Positions 46,065-57,917 of a DNA stretch of 64,000 nt are shown in pieces. Below the pieces are notes generated by a model that had not been told where the DNA came from, did no database searches, and saw nothing but the letters and a program-made list of their open reading frames with translations. Each line of letters starts with the position of its first letter. Position 1 is the stretch's first letter. Source of the DNA: Platanthera guangdongensis (taxonomy: Eukaryota > Streptophyta > Magnoliopsida > Asparagales > Orchidaceae); contig CM077153.1 in assembly GCA_039583875.1 (NCBI GenBank), positions 66,162,482 to 66,226,481 of the forward strand, written 5' to 3'. The translations under genes and the position numbers were made by a program.

Positions 46065-47022
46065 ATGGCACAGAACAAAGATTATGCTAGCACCAGACCT
46101 CCAGTGTGCAATCTATCTAAGTTTGTACTTTGGAAGGCAAGGATAAGATTGTACATGAATTCTATTGATGAAGATATCTTTAATTCTGTTTTGATAGTGT
46201 GTCCAAGACCCCTAGCAAATACAAGTACAAGTGCTGTTCCACCTCCTTCAGGAATAGATGGAGAAATCAAAAAATGGAAAGTTGCAGATGCCAAAGCAAT
46301 GAATATTTTGGCACAAATCATGTCTGATGAAATATTTCAAAAAGTAGCTGAATGCAACTCAGCAAAAGAGATATGGGACAAACTATCTGAAATAGTATCA
46401 GGATCTGCAGATGAAAGGAAAGATAGAAGATCCCATCTCATAACTCAGTATGAGAACTTCAAGAAAGGAGAAACTGAGACAGTTGCTGATATGTATAACA
46501 CACTCAGTCCTATAGTCTATGAACTGAAAACCTTGGACAAGGAGATCTCATTGACTGAACTCAATGACAAAATCCTAATGTGCTTCCCCAGCACTTGGGA
46601 CTCAAGGATATGGCCAATCAAGGATGCCATAAGTCTAAATGAGATCACCACTGAGGCTCTTTTGGGCAAGCTCAAGTCTTATGAGCTGCTCATTAAGAAC
46701 AGAGAAGAAGAGCAGAAGGCTGCTTCACCAGCAATCAGAAAAGAGAAATCAATAGTAATCAAAGCTATTGAAGAACAGCCTGAAGACAAGGTCACAGGCA
46801 ATGAAGAGCTGCTAAGCTTACTGACCAAAAGGTTTTATAAAATGGCCAGGATGGACTTCAGGAAAAAGTCATTCAGAGGGCATAAAAAGCCAAGGTATGA
46901 TAAGTCCAATAACAAAGAAATTATTTGTTTTGTATGCAGGAATACATGTCATATTGTGCCTGACTGTACAAAAAATCAGAATAAGGACAAGAAGGACAGA
47001 AAAGAAAGGAGAAGAGACAAAG
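46065..47022 (+). pseudogene. gag: Element D gag, part 1 (interrupted by element E)
   Basis: The ATG at 46065 starts MAQNKDYAS. It is a UBN2-type copia gag with FVLWKARIRLYM, SAKEIWDKL, RSHLITQYENF and TEALLGKLKSYEL. The knuckle CFVCRNTCHIVPDC lies near 46930, with Thr-Cys where Gly is usual. The frame is open until E's LTR begins at 47023 and resumes after 56481 in the same reading, so gag was intact over this part when E inserted. Confidence 0.92.
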
Positions 47023-49336
47023 TGTAACGCCCCGAAACTCAAAAGAGCGATGGGGGACATTTTGGGACAGTTTTGGGTTCTGGCAGGAGGCACACGGCCT
47101 GGGACACGGGCTTGTCCCAGGGCGTGTCAGGCTTGTGTTGACACTCAGCCAGCGAAGTCGACATTTTGCTCTCGACATTGTGTCGAGACTGTGCACACGG
47201 CCTGCGACACGGGCGTGTCGCAGTGCGTGTCGACCCGTGTCGACACTCAGCCCGCGAAGTCGACACTCTGCGCTCGACGAAGTGTCGAGACATGGCACAC
47301 GACCTGCGACACGGGCGTGTCGCAGGGCGTTTCGACCCGTGTCGACACTCGTACCTGGGAATCGACGAATTTTGCTCGACGATGTGTCGAGACAAGGCAC
47401 ACGGCCTAGGACACGGGCGTGTCCAAGGCTGTGTCGTGAGGTCGATGAACTTCGCTCGACAAAGTGTCGAGTGTCGAGACCATATACATGGCCAGGAGCC
47501 CAGGCGTGTTGAGGTAGACACGGGAAAGGAAACGGGCGTGTCCTAGAACCCGTGCAGTTCTCTGGTTGTTTTCGGGATAAATCGATGGGGGTATACGGCC
47601 GGCCACACGGCCGTGTCAGGTGGAACACGGGCGTGTCAGGTCGAGCACGGGCGTGTTCGATGCCCGTGTGTTGTTCCAGGCGCGTCAATTTTGACGGCGA
47701 ATGAGGCACACGGCCCTGGACACGGACGTGTGTCAGGCCGTGTTCGGTCCAGATTGGACATTTCAGTCCCGAATCAAAGCCGTTCGTTTCTTTAATTGGT
47801 GATCCAACTGCTGGGGGTTATTCCTGATGGGATATACCCGGGATTGGGCCTTAGAAACCCTCACTTTTACATGAGTGCTTATCGTTCTAAAGCTTAGAGA
47901 GAGAGGAGAGCCAAGAAAGGAAGAAGAAGCTAGATCCGGCCATTGGAGGAGCTTCGAAACTCCAAATCGCGAGCCGACTTCGGATCCAGGGAGGCGAAGA
48001 GAGTGCGGTGCTTTTCATCCGCTTACTTTTCCATGGCGCCAAAGAGAAGCGCTAGGGTAACGATTCTATTCTTGAGCATGTGAAGCTCTCCTTCTTTGCA
48101 TAGGAAGCCCGCTCTCGCGAGTTTGCGGTGAGTTGGAGGCGTTCCTTCGGGTATATATGTAAAGTCCCCGTTGTGTAGAGTCCGTAAGCGAGAACGGACA
48201 TAGACATGATGTGTGAAGCCTATCCGGACATGTTGGTCTGGATCGGTGATGTTGAATTGCATAAATGTCCGAGAAGACTCCGTGCGATTGATTGTTTTCG
48301 GGTTTTCTACGTGGTAGATTGCAACAGGGAGCCTTGGGGATTAACCCAAAGGTGCACCCGGAAACTGGGCGGATGCATGATCTTGCCAACTTGGTGGACT
48401 GAGAGCTAACTTGAACATAACCAGGTTATGTGAAATGTGATGGAAATGGGACTCGGGAGAAGTTTGACCAACGCAAATGGCTTAAATTCTCATTGCGATG
48501 TGAGCACGGGTTAGATGGAACTGTACCTGTTCTATGTCATTCGGTTAAAGAGACCTAAGGGTACGTGGCACTTGCCATTGGCATAGATTAGGGTCTTCGG
48601 CGGTCTATGGCTTAAATTGTCGTGACCCAGGCCAAGAAGACAAAATGTTCATAGGTTTGGCCGTCAAAGTGGCGGTGGTGAGTCCGGAATTCCTATGGCA
48701 TTAATTGACGTGACATCGACCGGTTCACCGAGAATGTTCCCTGAGAGCACGGGGTGTGTGGCCGTACGAGCCAACGTCTGTGATGAAATGAATATTGCTA
48801 TATTGCTTGCTTATGCTAATGAAATGCAGGGAAGGAGCATCGCCGCCCTGAGCTGGGGGCGGGATCGTTATAATTTGGTCAGCATTGCTGACCGTTGCCT
48901 TGTTTTGCCACCGTGCAGTGGTTTGTTGCTTGCAGGTGCTGCTGGACCAAGCTGTCAATAGCGGGCTAAAGCCCAATTTGCGAAGCCGGCCCTCGAAGGC
49001 CTAAATGGAGTGTTTACTGCTTTTATTCATGTATGACCGGCCTGCATGCTGTGATTTGTAAAACATATAATATGAAGTGGACAATTTTTGTAAGGCCTTA
49101 AGGCCTGTACTTGTGTATGTACAACATTCCTCTTTGGTATTAGTGGACGTTCATGCTTTAGTGCTGGGTTCTTTATTCCAACTTGTTAATCTGCTTCCGC
49201 TAGAATTCTCTGTGTAGGACGTTATGATTGGTTGGATGGTTTCCATGAGTAACCACCCGGTCTGTCTGTGGCATATGGCGTCGGGCCCCGGCCGGACCTA
49301 CTGCTATATGCTATGCGACGGATAGGGGGTGTTACA
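47023..49336 (+). mobile_element. Element E 5' LTR
   Basis: It runs from TGTAACGCCCCGAAAC to GGGGGTGTTACA, 2314 bp. The U3 side holds four tandem ~102 bp units, then more CACGG/CGTGT motifs to 47750. The rest (47800-49336) has no gene; short Arg-rich ORFs on both strands come from the CG-rich repeats. The first 130 bp differ from the other LTR at about ten positions. Confidence 0.93.
47091..47490. repeat. ~102 bp tandem repeats with GACAC-GGGC-GTGTC palindromes
   Basis: Units start with CACACGG(C)CCT at 47091, 47194, 47296 and 47398 (steps 103, 102, 102). Each has an inverted repeat around GGGC: arms CCTGGGACAC/GTGTCCCAGG in unit 1 (best seen in the 3' LTR) and CCTGCGACAC/GTGTCGCAGG in unit 3. 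Each also has GTCGACACTC and CTCGAC..GTGTCGAGAC motifs. The 3' LTR copy is at 54243-54640. Confidence 0.9.
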
Positions 49337-49561
49337 ATTTGGTATCAGACTACTGGTTTTGGTCAGGCTTAAACTGAATTCATGGCCGAATTCTTTTTAA
49401 GGGGTGGTGAGCACATTGTGTGCGTCATCATTATAACGGTAAAAGAACCCATGAATGTCCACTTAGGAATGAAAATACACGTGTTTGAGGAACCTGCGTG
49501 TCCCTATAATTGTTGTTTGCAATTTTATTTGGTCACTTAATGGTGTTTTGTACCACTATAG
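49337..49561 (+). other. Element E primer binding site and leader
   Basis: ATTTGGTATCAGAC follows the LTR end (tRNA-Met type). No ORF is seen in the leader. Confidence 0.85.
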
Positions 49562-50690
49562 GTGACCAGAAGTGGTGTTGGGGCGTCGGAATGTCGAGTT
49601 TCTGAGGCTAGCAGTGCACCCGATGTAGCTCCTGCAACACCTCTATCGGCGGAGACCATAAGATTGGTAGCCGAAGTAGTGTTGGCCATGATTAATGCGC
49701 AGCCTGCAAGGCAAACGCAGCAGCCCGCTCCTGCGATGGAGCAGGTACCGCTGCAAGCTGCTGAGCCGAGGAGAGTGGAACCAGTGGTGCCAAGGAGGGA
49801 AACTGAGAGACAGCTCAAGCATGTCATGAGCTTTATTCCTCTGGTATTCTCGGGGTTGGGAACCCCATCTCAAGCTGAAGACTGGCTCTCCAGGGTGAAG
49901 AGAGTCATGACAGCAACGGAGACGAAGGAGTGGCAAATGATCACCATTGCTACGTTCCTTCTGGACGGTGAAGCGAGGATGTGGTGGGAAGGTTTGGAGC
50001 TGCACCTATTGAGAGGTAGGCAACTTGTTGATGTCTCGATGGAGGAGTTCTCGAGATTGTTCTTGGCTAGATACCTCCCTTCGGCGCTGAAGATAGCATT
50101 GGAGAACGAGTTCCTGAAGTTGGTACAAGGGGATAGTAGCGTGGATGAATACCTCCACAAGTTTACTCGTTTGAATCGATATGCTAGCTCCACCATCGTG
50201 GATGAGGAGCGCAAGACGAATCGATTCTACGAAGGGTTGAGAGATGAGTTGAGATTACTACTCTCGGGGCCGATGACGCAGGGTTTCTTAACCTTGGTCA
50301 ACACGGCCCGGTCCTTGGAGAAGGACATGAAGAATGTCCAAGCAAAGAAGAGCGTTGGAGACAAGAAATCTGAGTTCAAAGTGCCGACTACTTCAAAGTC
50401 TGGCTATCGAAGGTCCTTCAAGAAGCATGGTACTTCGGGTCCAGCTCCTTCTAGTGCTTCTGGGGTGACCACGGGTCGGACCCCGGGCGCATGTTTTACT
50501 TGCAGAAAGTCGGGGCACTTTGCCCGCGATTGTTGGAGCGAATGCCCCAAGTCCGATAGAAGGCCGGGAGCGACCTATGAAGAGAAGGGCAAGGCGGTGG
50601 ACTCGACCGCGTGCCACTATGCTCCGGCCCAACCAAGGGTGTATATTCTTGGCCAACAGGAAGCCATTAAACAGGCGGATGTGGTGACAG
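49562..50690 (+). pseudogene. gag: Element E gag
   Basis: The frame begins after a TAG at 49559-49561 with VTRSGVGAS and has no ATG before 49688. The native start was probably lost by a small change just upstream. The core has LSRVKRVMTATETKEWQM, GEARMWWEGL, FSRLFLARYLPSALK and a single knuckle, CFTCRKSGHFARDC, near 50494-50535. If the candidate intron is retained the frame stops at 50699-50701; if spliced it runs into protease. Confidence 0.88.
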
Positions 50691-50766
50691 GTACGGTTTA
50701 ATTTATATCAAGTTAATTTTTTTAAATACTTGTTATGCACATGTTACCTTACCACTGCTTGTTTAG
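50691..50766 (+). other. Candidate intron between gag and protease, element E
   Basis: GACAG|GTACGG opens and TTGTTTAG|GATTTG closes a 76 bp, strongly AT-rich GT...AG segment. Upstream codons start at positions congruent to 2 modulo 3 and downstream at 0 modulo 3. Splicing in phase 1 corrects this frame difference exactly. Retention stops gag at a TAA 9 bp inside the intron. Confidence 0.65.
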
Positions 50767-53700
50767 GATTTGTTTTGATTTGTGAAAATCCGGCATGAGC
50801 ACTTTTCGATACGGGAGCTTCACACTCCTTCTTGTCCGAGGGATTTATATCACGCATTGGAGTCCCTTCTTCGATGGCGACGGATAAGTTGGATGTGTTG
50901 TTTCCCAATGGGTGTTCGATGCGCGCGGTTAGGATCTGCGATGTTAAGATTCGTATTGGGAATCAGGAGTTCGACGTTATATTTGGCATGGACTGGCTCT
51001 CGGAGCAGCAGGCCTATATTGACTGCGGTCGCAAGGAAGTCAAGCTGGGAGCAAGTCGTGAAACGACTTTTATGGGCTTAAAGGGGTCGAGCAAGACGTT
51101 GATGTATGCTCTTCAGGTGGTGAAGGTGGTTCGTGCCGGTGCAGAACTGTTCTTTACACTAGTGGAGGTTGCAAAGCCGAAGCCCGCGTTGGATTGTATT
51201 TCAGTGGTATCAGAATACCCTGATGTGTTCCCCGCAGATCTTCCTGGAGCCCCGCCTCAGCGGGAGATAGATTTCACGATTGAGCTAGTGCCAGGTGCAA
51301 AGCCTGTGTCACGATCTCCATATCGGCTAGCGCCTAAAGAAATGGCGGAGCTGAAGGTTCAACTGCAAGAGTTGTTGGAGCAAGTGTATGTGCGCCCGAG
51401 TTCTTCGCCTAAGAACGCGCCGGTCCTCTTTGTTAAGAAGAAGGACGGAAGCTTGAGGCTATGTATTGATTACCGAGAGCTCAACAAGTTGACGGAGAAG
51501 AACAAGTACCCGATCCCTCGGATTGATGATCTTTTTGATCAGTTTGTCGGGTCGACGGTGTACTCGAAGTTGGATCTCAAGGCTGGGTACTATCAGCTAC
51601 GAATAAGGGAGAGTGATATCCCGAAGATAGCGTTCAGTACGAGATACTGGCATTACGAGTTTACGGTCATGCCATTTGAGCTGACTAATGCGCCGTCAAT
51701 GTTCATGGATTTGATGAACAGGACTTTCAGGGAGTACTTGGACCATTTTGTGATCGTCTTCATCGACGATATTTTGGTGTACTCGCAAAGTGGGGAAGAT
51801 CACTTCAAGCATCTTCATTTGGTTTTGGAGACGCTAAGGAGGAATCAGCTGTATGCCAAGTTCTCGAAGTGAGAGTTTTGACTATCCTCAGTGGCGTTCC
51901 TCGGGCATATAGTGAGTGGAGAGGGTATTGCTGTGGATCCGGCGAAGATTGTTGCGATACGGGAGTGGCCTGAGCTTGCTACGGTAGCAGAAGTCCAGAG
52001 TTTTCTGGGGCTTGCCGGCTATTATAGGCGCTTCGTAGAGAACTTCTCGCGGATAGCTTTACCTCTCACTACTTTGACGAGGAAGGAGCAGAAGTTCGTT
52101 TGGTCGCCAGAGTGCACGCAAGATTTTGAGGAGTTGAAGTGTCGGTTGACCACGGCACATGTACTGAGTTCGCCGATTGGGACCGAAGACTATGAGATTT
52201 ATAGCGACGCTTCGGGCCGCGGTTTAGGTTGCGTGCTGCTGTAACACGGAATTGTGATAGCTTATGGCTCGAGACAGCTAAAGGTGCATGAGAGGAACTA
52301 TCTGGTCCATGACTTGGAGTTAGCTGCCGTGATTTTTGCCTTGAAGCTGTGGAGACACTATTTGTATGATGTGAAGATTGATATCTACACCGATCATAAG
52401 AGCCTGAAGTATTTGATTGATCAGAAAGATTTGAATATGAGGCAGCGTAGATGGATGGAGTTCTTGGGAGACTATACATTCAAGATCCACTACGTGCCTG
52501 GTAAAGGGAATGCGGTTGCCGACGCGTTGAGTCACCGAGCCCCAGCTCAAGCTAATTGGCTATCGGTGCATGATGAGTGGTTGGTGCGGGAGCTGGAGGC
52601 GTTGGAGATTGTTTGTGTGGATGGGCAATCAAGTTATGAAGCAGTACTGAATTGGACTGAAGTCCAATATGACCTGGCTGATCGGATTCGGCATGCTTTG
52701 GATATGGATGTCCATATGAAGCAGCTCATGGTAGGGGCTCTGGATGGGTCAAATTCCCAATTCGTTGTGGAGGACGGATTGCTTTGGAAAGACGGTCGTC
52801 TGTGCGTCCCAAGTGTGGGCGATTTGCGGGTGGAATTGTTGTACGAGGCACACCATACGAAGTACTCAATTCACCCGGGGAGCACGAAGATGTGCCGTGA
52901 TGTCAAAAAACTATTTTGGTGGCCGGGTTTGAAGAAAGATGTGGCGCTCTACGTAGCGAAGTGCCAAACTTGTGCCTTGGTGAAGGCGGAGTGCCAAAAG
53001 CCGGGAGGATTTCTGAAGTCCTTGCCTATTCCGGAGTGGAAATTTGACGACATCTCTATGGACTTTATGCACGGTTTGCCAATGTCGCAAAAGGGGAACG
53101 ACGCCATTTGGGTGGTTGTTGATCGGCAAACGAAGGTGTCGCATTTTATTCCGCATAGGAAGGATGATCTGGTGGATAAGTTGGCAAAACTGTATGTGGA
53201 TAACATTGTACGGCTTCATGGTGTGCCCCGCAGCATCGTGAGTGATCGAGATGGGCGGTTCATGTCCAATGATTGGAGGCTATTGCAACAAATGTTGGGG
53301 ACAAAGTTGAAATTCAGCACAGCCTTCCATCCGCAAACGGATGGGCAGACCGAGAGGGTCAATAGAACCATGGAAGACATGCTCCGCATGTGTGTCTTGG
53401 ATTTTGGAAAGCAATGGGAAGACCATCTTTATTTGGTGGAGTTCACGTACAACAATAGCTACCAAGCGAGTATTCAAATGGCGCCCTTCGAGGCCGTATA
53501 TGGTAGAAAATGTCGCATGTTGTTGTCTTGGCTAGAAACGGGTGAGTCAAAGTTATATAAGCAGTTAGAAGTGGAGGATGCTACTTCTTTGGTGAGAACC
53601 AATCGGGAAAGGTTGCTTACCACTCAGGACCGGCAAGCGAAGTACTATAATGCCAAGCACAGGAACGTGGAGTTCGCTGTGGGCGATTGGGTGTACTTAA

Positions 53701-54179
53701 AGATCAAGCCGTTCAAGGGTGTCTCGCGGGTGCGGCGATTGAAAAAGCTAAGCCCGAGATATCTTGGGCCGTTTGAGGTTCTGGAGCGAGTGGGTGAAGC
53801 AGCCTATCGGTTGAAGCTTTCAGTGGAGCTTGGTGGATTACATGATGTATTCCATATTTCGGTGCTTCGGAAGGCGGTGCAAGAGCCTACGCAAGTGATC
53901 ACAGTTAATCAAGTATCGGTGGATAGTGGGCTGACGACAAAGGTCAAGCCCGTGCGGATTGAGGACTCGGAGGTCAAGCGTCTACGCAATAAAGAGATCA
54001 GGATGGTCAAGGTCCGGTGGGACAATTGCGGTCGTGAGGAGCTCTCTTGGGAACGAGAGCAGACTATGCTTGACGAGTATCCGGAGTTGTTCCGCTCAGG
54101 TACAAATTTTGGTTTTGTACATGTCTTTCCTTTATATAATTTCGTGGACGAAATTCTTTTAAGAGGGGGAGAGTTGTAA
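50767..54179 (+). pseudogene. pol: Element E pol: protease, RT, RNase H, integrase, chromodomain-like tail
   Basis: One frame throughout. Protease: [10 protein letters not shown] (Asp at 50808), [56 protein letters not shown] (near 51760), [10 protein letters not shown]. RNase [42 protein letters not shown]. Integrase: H..YSIHPGSTKM, CQTCALVKA, ISMDFMHGLP, IVSDRDGRFM, DGQTERVNRT. Tail: KKLSPRYLGPFEVLERVG, then VRIEDSEVKRLRNK. Nonsense codons are TGA 50796, TGA 51870, TGA near 51879 and TAA near 52242. The last stop lies 3-5 bp inside the 3' LTR. Confidence 0.93.
54158..54174 (+). other. Element E polypurine tract
   Basis: GGACGAAATTCTTTTAAG then AGGGGGAGAG directly precedes the LTR start TGTAATGCCCC. 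It is the standard chromovirus arrangement. Confidence 0.9.
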
Positions 54180-56476
54180 TGCCCCGAAACTCAAAAGTGA
54201 GACGGGGGACGTTTTGGGCCAGTTTTGGGTTCTGCCAGGAGGCACACGGCCTGGGACACGGGCGTGTCCCAGGGCGTGTCAGGCTTGTGTCGACACTCAG
54301 CCGGCGAAGTCGACATTTTGCTCTCGACATTGTGTCGAGACTGGGCACACGGCCTGTGACACGGGCGTGTCGCAGGGCATGTCGACCCGTGTTGACACTC
54401 AGCCCGCGAAGTCGACACTCTGCGCTCGACGAAGTGTCGAGACATGGCACACGGCCTGTGATACGGGCGTGTCGCAGGGCGTGTCGACCCGTGTCAACAC
54501 TCGTACCGGGGAATCGACGAATTTTGCTCGACGATGTGTCGAGACAACGCACACGGCCTAGGACACGGGCGTGTCCAAGGCCGTGTCGTGAGGTCGACGA
54601 ACTTCGCTCGACGAAGTGTCGAGTGTCGAGACCGTGTACACGGCCTAGAGCCCAGGCGTGTTGAGGTAGACACGGGCAAGGACACGGGCGTGTCCTAGAA
54701 CCCGTGCAGTTCTCGGGTTGTTTTCGGGATAAATCGATGGGGGTACACGGCCGTGTCAGGTGGAACACGGCGTGTCAGGTCGAGCACGGGCGTGTTCGAT
54801 GCCCGTGTGTTGTTCCAGGCACATCGATTTTGACGGCAAATGAGGCACACGGCCCTGGACACGGGCGTGTGCCAGGCCGTGTTCGGTCCAGATTGGACAT
54901 TTCAGTCCCGAATCAAAGCCGTTCGTTTCTTTAATTGGTGATCCAACGGCTGGGGGTTGTTCCTGATGGGATATACCCAGGATTGGGCCTTAGAAACCCT
55001 CACTTTTACATGAGTGCTTATCTTTCTTAAGCTTAGAGAGAGAGGAGAGCCAAGGAAGGAAGAAGAAGCTAGATCCGGTCATTGGAGGAGCTTCGAAGCT
55101 CCAAATCGCGAGCCGACTTCGGATCCACGGAGGCGAAGAGAGTGCGGTGCTTTTCATCCACTTACTTTTCCATGGAGCCAAAGAGAAGCGCTAGGGTAAC
55201 GATTCTCTTCTTGAGCATGTGAAGCTTTCCTTCTTTGCATAGGAAGCCCACTCTCACGAGTTTGCGTTGAGTTGGAGGCGTTACTTCGGGTAGATATGTA
55301 AAGTCCCCGTTGTGTAGAGTCCGTAAGCTAGAACGGACATAGTCATGATGTGTGAAGCCTATCCGGACATGTTGGTCTGCATCGGTGATGTTGCATTGCA
55401 TAAATGCCGGAGAAGACTCCGTGCGATTGATTGTTTTCGGGTTTTCTACGTGGTAGATTGCAACAGGGATCCTTGGGGATTAACCCAAAGGTGCACCCGG
55501 AAAACTGGGCGGATGCGTGATCTTGCCAACTTGGTGGCCTGAGAGCCAACTTGAACATAACCGGGTTATATGAAATGTGATGGAAATGGGACTCGGGATG
55601 AGTTTGACCCCCGCAAATGGCTTAAATTGTCGTTGCGATGTGAGCACGGGTTAGATGGAACCGTACCCGTTCTATGTCGTTCGGTTAAAGAGACCTAAGG
55701 GTACGTGGCACTTGCGGTTGGTATAGATTAGGGTCTTCGGCGGTCTATGGCTTAAATTGTCATGACCCAGGCCAAGAAGACAAAATGCTCATAGGTTTGG
55801 TCGTCAAAGTGGCGGTGGTGAGTACGGAATGTCTATGGCTTTAATTGACGTGACATCGACCGGTTCACCAAGAATGTGCCCTGAGAGCATGGGGCATGTG
55901 GCTGTGCAAGCCAACGTCTGTGATGAAATGAATATTGCTATATTGCTCGCTTATGCTAATGAAATACAGGGAAGGAGCATTGCCGCCCCGAGCCGAGGGC
56001 GGGATCGTTATAATTTGGTCAGCATTGCTGACCGTTGCCTTGTTTTGCCACCGTGCGGTGGTTTGTTGCTTGCAGGTGCTGCTAGACCAAGCGGTCAATA
56101 GCGGGCTAAAGCCCAATTTGCGAAGCCGGCCCTCGAAGGCCTAAATGGAGTGTTTACTGCTTGTATTCATGTATGACCGGCCTGCGTGCCATGGTTTCTA
56201 AAACATGTAATATGAAGTGAACAATTTTTGTAAGGCCTTAAGGCCTGTACTTGTGTATGTACAACATTCATCTTTGGTATTAGTCTTCATTCATGCTTTA
56301 GTGCTGGGTTCTTTATTGCAACTTGTTAATCTGCTTCCGCTAGAATGCTCTGTGTAGGACGTTATGATTGGTTGGATGGTTTCCATGAGTAACCACCAGG
56401 TCTGTCTGTGGCATACGACGTCGGGCCCCGGCCGGACCTACTGCTATATGCTATGCGACGGATAGGGGGTGTTACA
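54175..56476 (+). mobile_element. Element E 3' LTR
   Basis: TGTAATGCCCCG to GGTGTTACA, 2302 bp, with the four ~102 bp repeats at 54243-54640. It is collinear with the 5' LTR. Confidence 0.93.
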
Positions 56477-56481
56477 CAGAG

Positions 56482-57541
56482 ACTTCAAGAAATACAGCAA
56501 TGACAAACCCTCCTCCAACAAGAATAAACATACCAGGAAGGGGTTTGTAGCTGAAACCTGTAGTGAAACAGAAGAAGAATCCGAAACTTCATCCAGCGCA
56601 AGTGATGATGAAGATGATGCTGAAGAAAAGGAGTTCTGCATGATGGCTATCAATGCCTCTCAACACAATACTGATGCAGAATAAGAGTCAGAGTCTGAAT
56701 GAGAAACTCAATCTGAAGAGGATCAGGTAATAGACTCTTTTGATTTTAATTTCAAAGGACTTCAAATGTGAATTTAAGGCACTTTGTTTAGATCTATTAA
56801 AATCTGAGAAAGAAATTATTTCTCTCAGAAATCAACTGTCTAAACAAAGCACCTTAAAATCAGATAACCTCAAACTCTCTGAGGAGTTGGAATGATGTAG
56901 GGAGCAGATAGCCTCACTGAAAAGTGAACTATCAGAGGCCAAGAAGTTTGAAGAATCCCTCAATGGGAGAAGTATCAAACTAATGGACATCACAAGCACA
57001 GTGAACTCAAGATTCAATAGTACACTGGGCTTGGGTGCTTCATCCAGCCAACCTATAGTATTAACAACCCCAATCAAGTTTATCTCAGATAAAGGTAAGG
57101 GAGTTGTAGAGGTGGCTAGGAAGAATTCTGATTTACCTAAGAAAACAAAAGTTTAACAAAAAATGTCAAACGGAGCTCGACGATCGCCGAATGGAGCTCA
57201 ACGATCTCAGGTTGAATCGTCGAACTCAGGTCGACGATCTCTGAACCCTGAACTCTGGCATAGTCGATCTTCGAACGGAGCTCGACGATCTGACCCAAGA
57301 TCATCGAACTCAGTTCAGAGAACATCGAACAGAGCGCAGAGCTTTGAAAAATCTTTCAAAGGTAAATCAAACTTCAATCCTAAAGGTCCTACATCTCAGA
57401 GGTTTAACCCTTATACTGAATGGATAATACCTCACAGGAGATATCATCCTGAAGGCTATAAGAGTCAACCAGGGATGTCTTTTATTTCAGAATTTAAAGG
57501 TTATCAACCTAGGCCCAAGGTAAACTGGGTCAAAAACAAAT
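56482..57541 (+). pseudogene. gag: Element D gag, part 2, with coiled coil and GTCGA-derived repeat
   Basis: 56482-56684 continues gag with a Lys/Asn-rich segment and an acidic stretch (SETEEESETSSSASDDEDD). After a frame change near 56760 comes a coiled-coil-prone segment (56780-56960). At 57163-57350 the frame is built from SSNGARRS-like peptide repeats encoded by the GAGCTCGACGATC motif of the LTRs. It ends at 57541. Stops near 56682, 56700, 56895 and 57154 break it. Confidence 0.8.
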
Positions 57542-57559
57542 AAATTATTTTATGTGCAG

Positions 57560-57840
57560 GTGAAGACCTATCCAACATCAAACCAGCAATAGTATCTGGA
57601 TAGTGGGTGCTCAAAGCACATGACAGGAAACAAGGACAATGTCACATCCTTCAAAGCCAAACTTGGACCCAAAGTAATATTTGGTGATTCAAACTTTGGA
57701 CTAATAAAAGGATATGGTGCAGTCCAGATTGGCTCAGTCACATTCAAGAAAGTAGCTTATGTGGAGGGACTGAAGCACAACTTAATCAGCATCAGTCAAC
57801 TGTGTGATGAATCCCACCAAGTGACTTTCAACAAATCCTC
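57560..57840 (+). pseudogene. pol: Element D protease, N-terminal part
   Basis: YLDSGCSKHMTGNK (near 57594) is the copia protease site. A TAG stands where Trp normally precedes it. FGDSNFGLIKGYGAV and YVEGLKHNLISISQLCDE follow. Coding ends at the junction with fragment F near 57840. Integrase, RT and the 3' LTR of D are not in the window. Confidence 0.88.
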
Positions 57841-57917
57841 TATTAATTTTATCATTTTCTTCTTGTTTTAAAAATATCAAAATCAAAAAAAAAAAATATT
57901 TTGTCTTATTTTGGTGT

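Larger units (their letters stand above)
47023..56476 (+). mobile_element. Element E: complete chromovirus inserted in D's gag
   Basis: LTRs at 47023-49336 and 54175-56476 flank gag and pol. The 5 bp outside are CAAAG (47018-47022) and CAGAG (56477-56481), a target duplication with one change. It is 9.45 kb. Pol is in one frame, broken by four nonsense codons only. It is the least decayed gypsy element here. Confidence 0.95.

Noticed and set aside
47135..47709. Overlapping Arg-rich ORFs on both strands in E's LTR
   Set aside because: They arise from CG-rich tandem repeats with no stops; all frames look alike, none has domain content, and the same occurs in the other LTR copy.
49562..49564. 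GTG as the start of E's gag
   Set aside because: GTG initiation is bacterial in style; a stop lies directly upstream and the native start is more likely lost by mutation.
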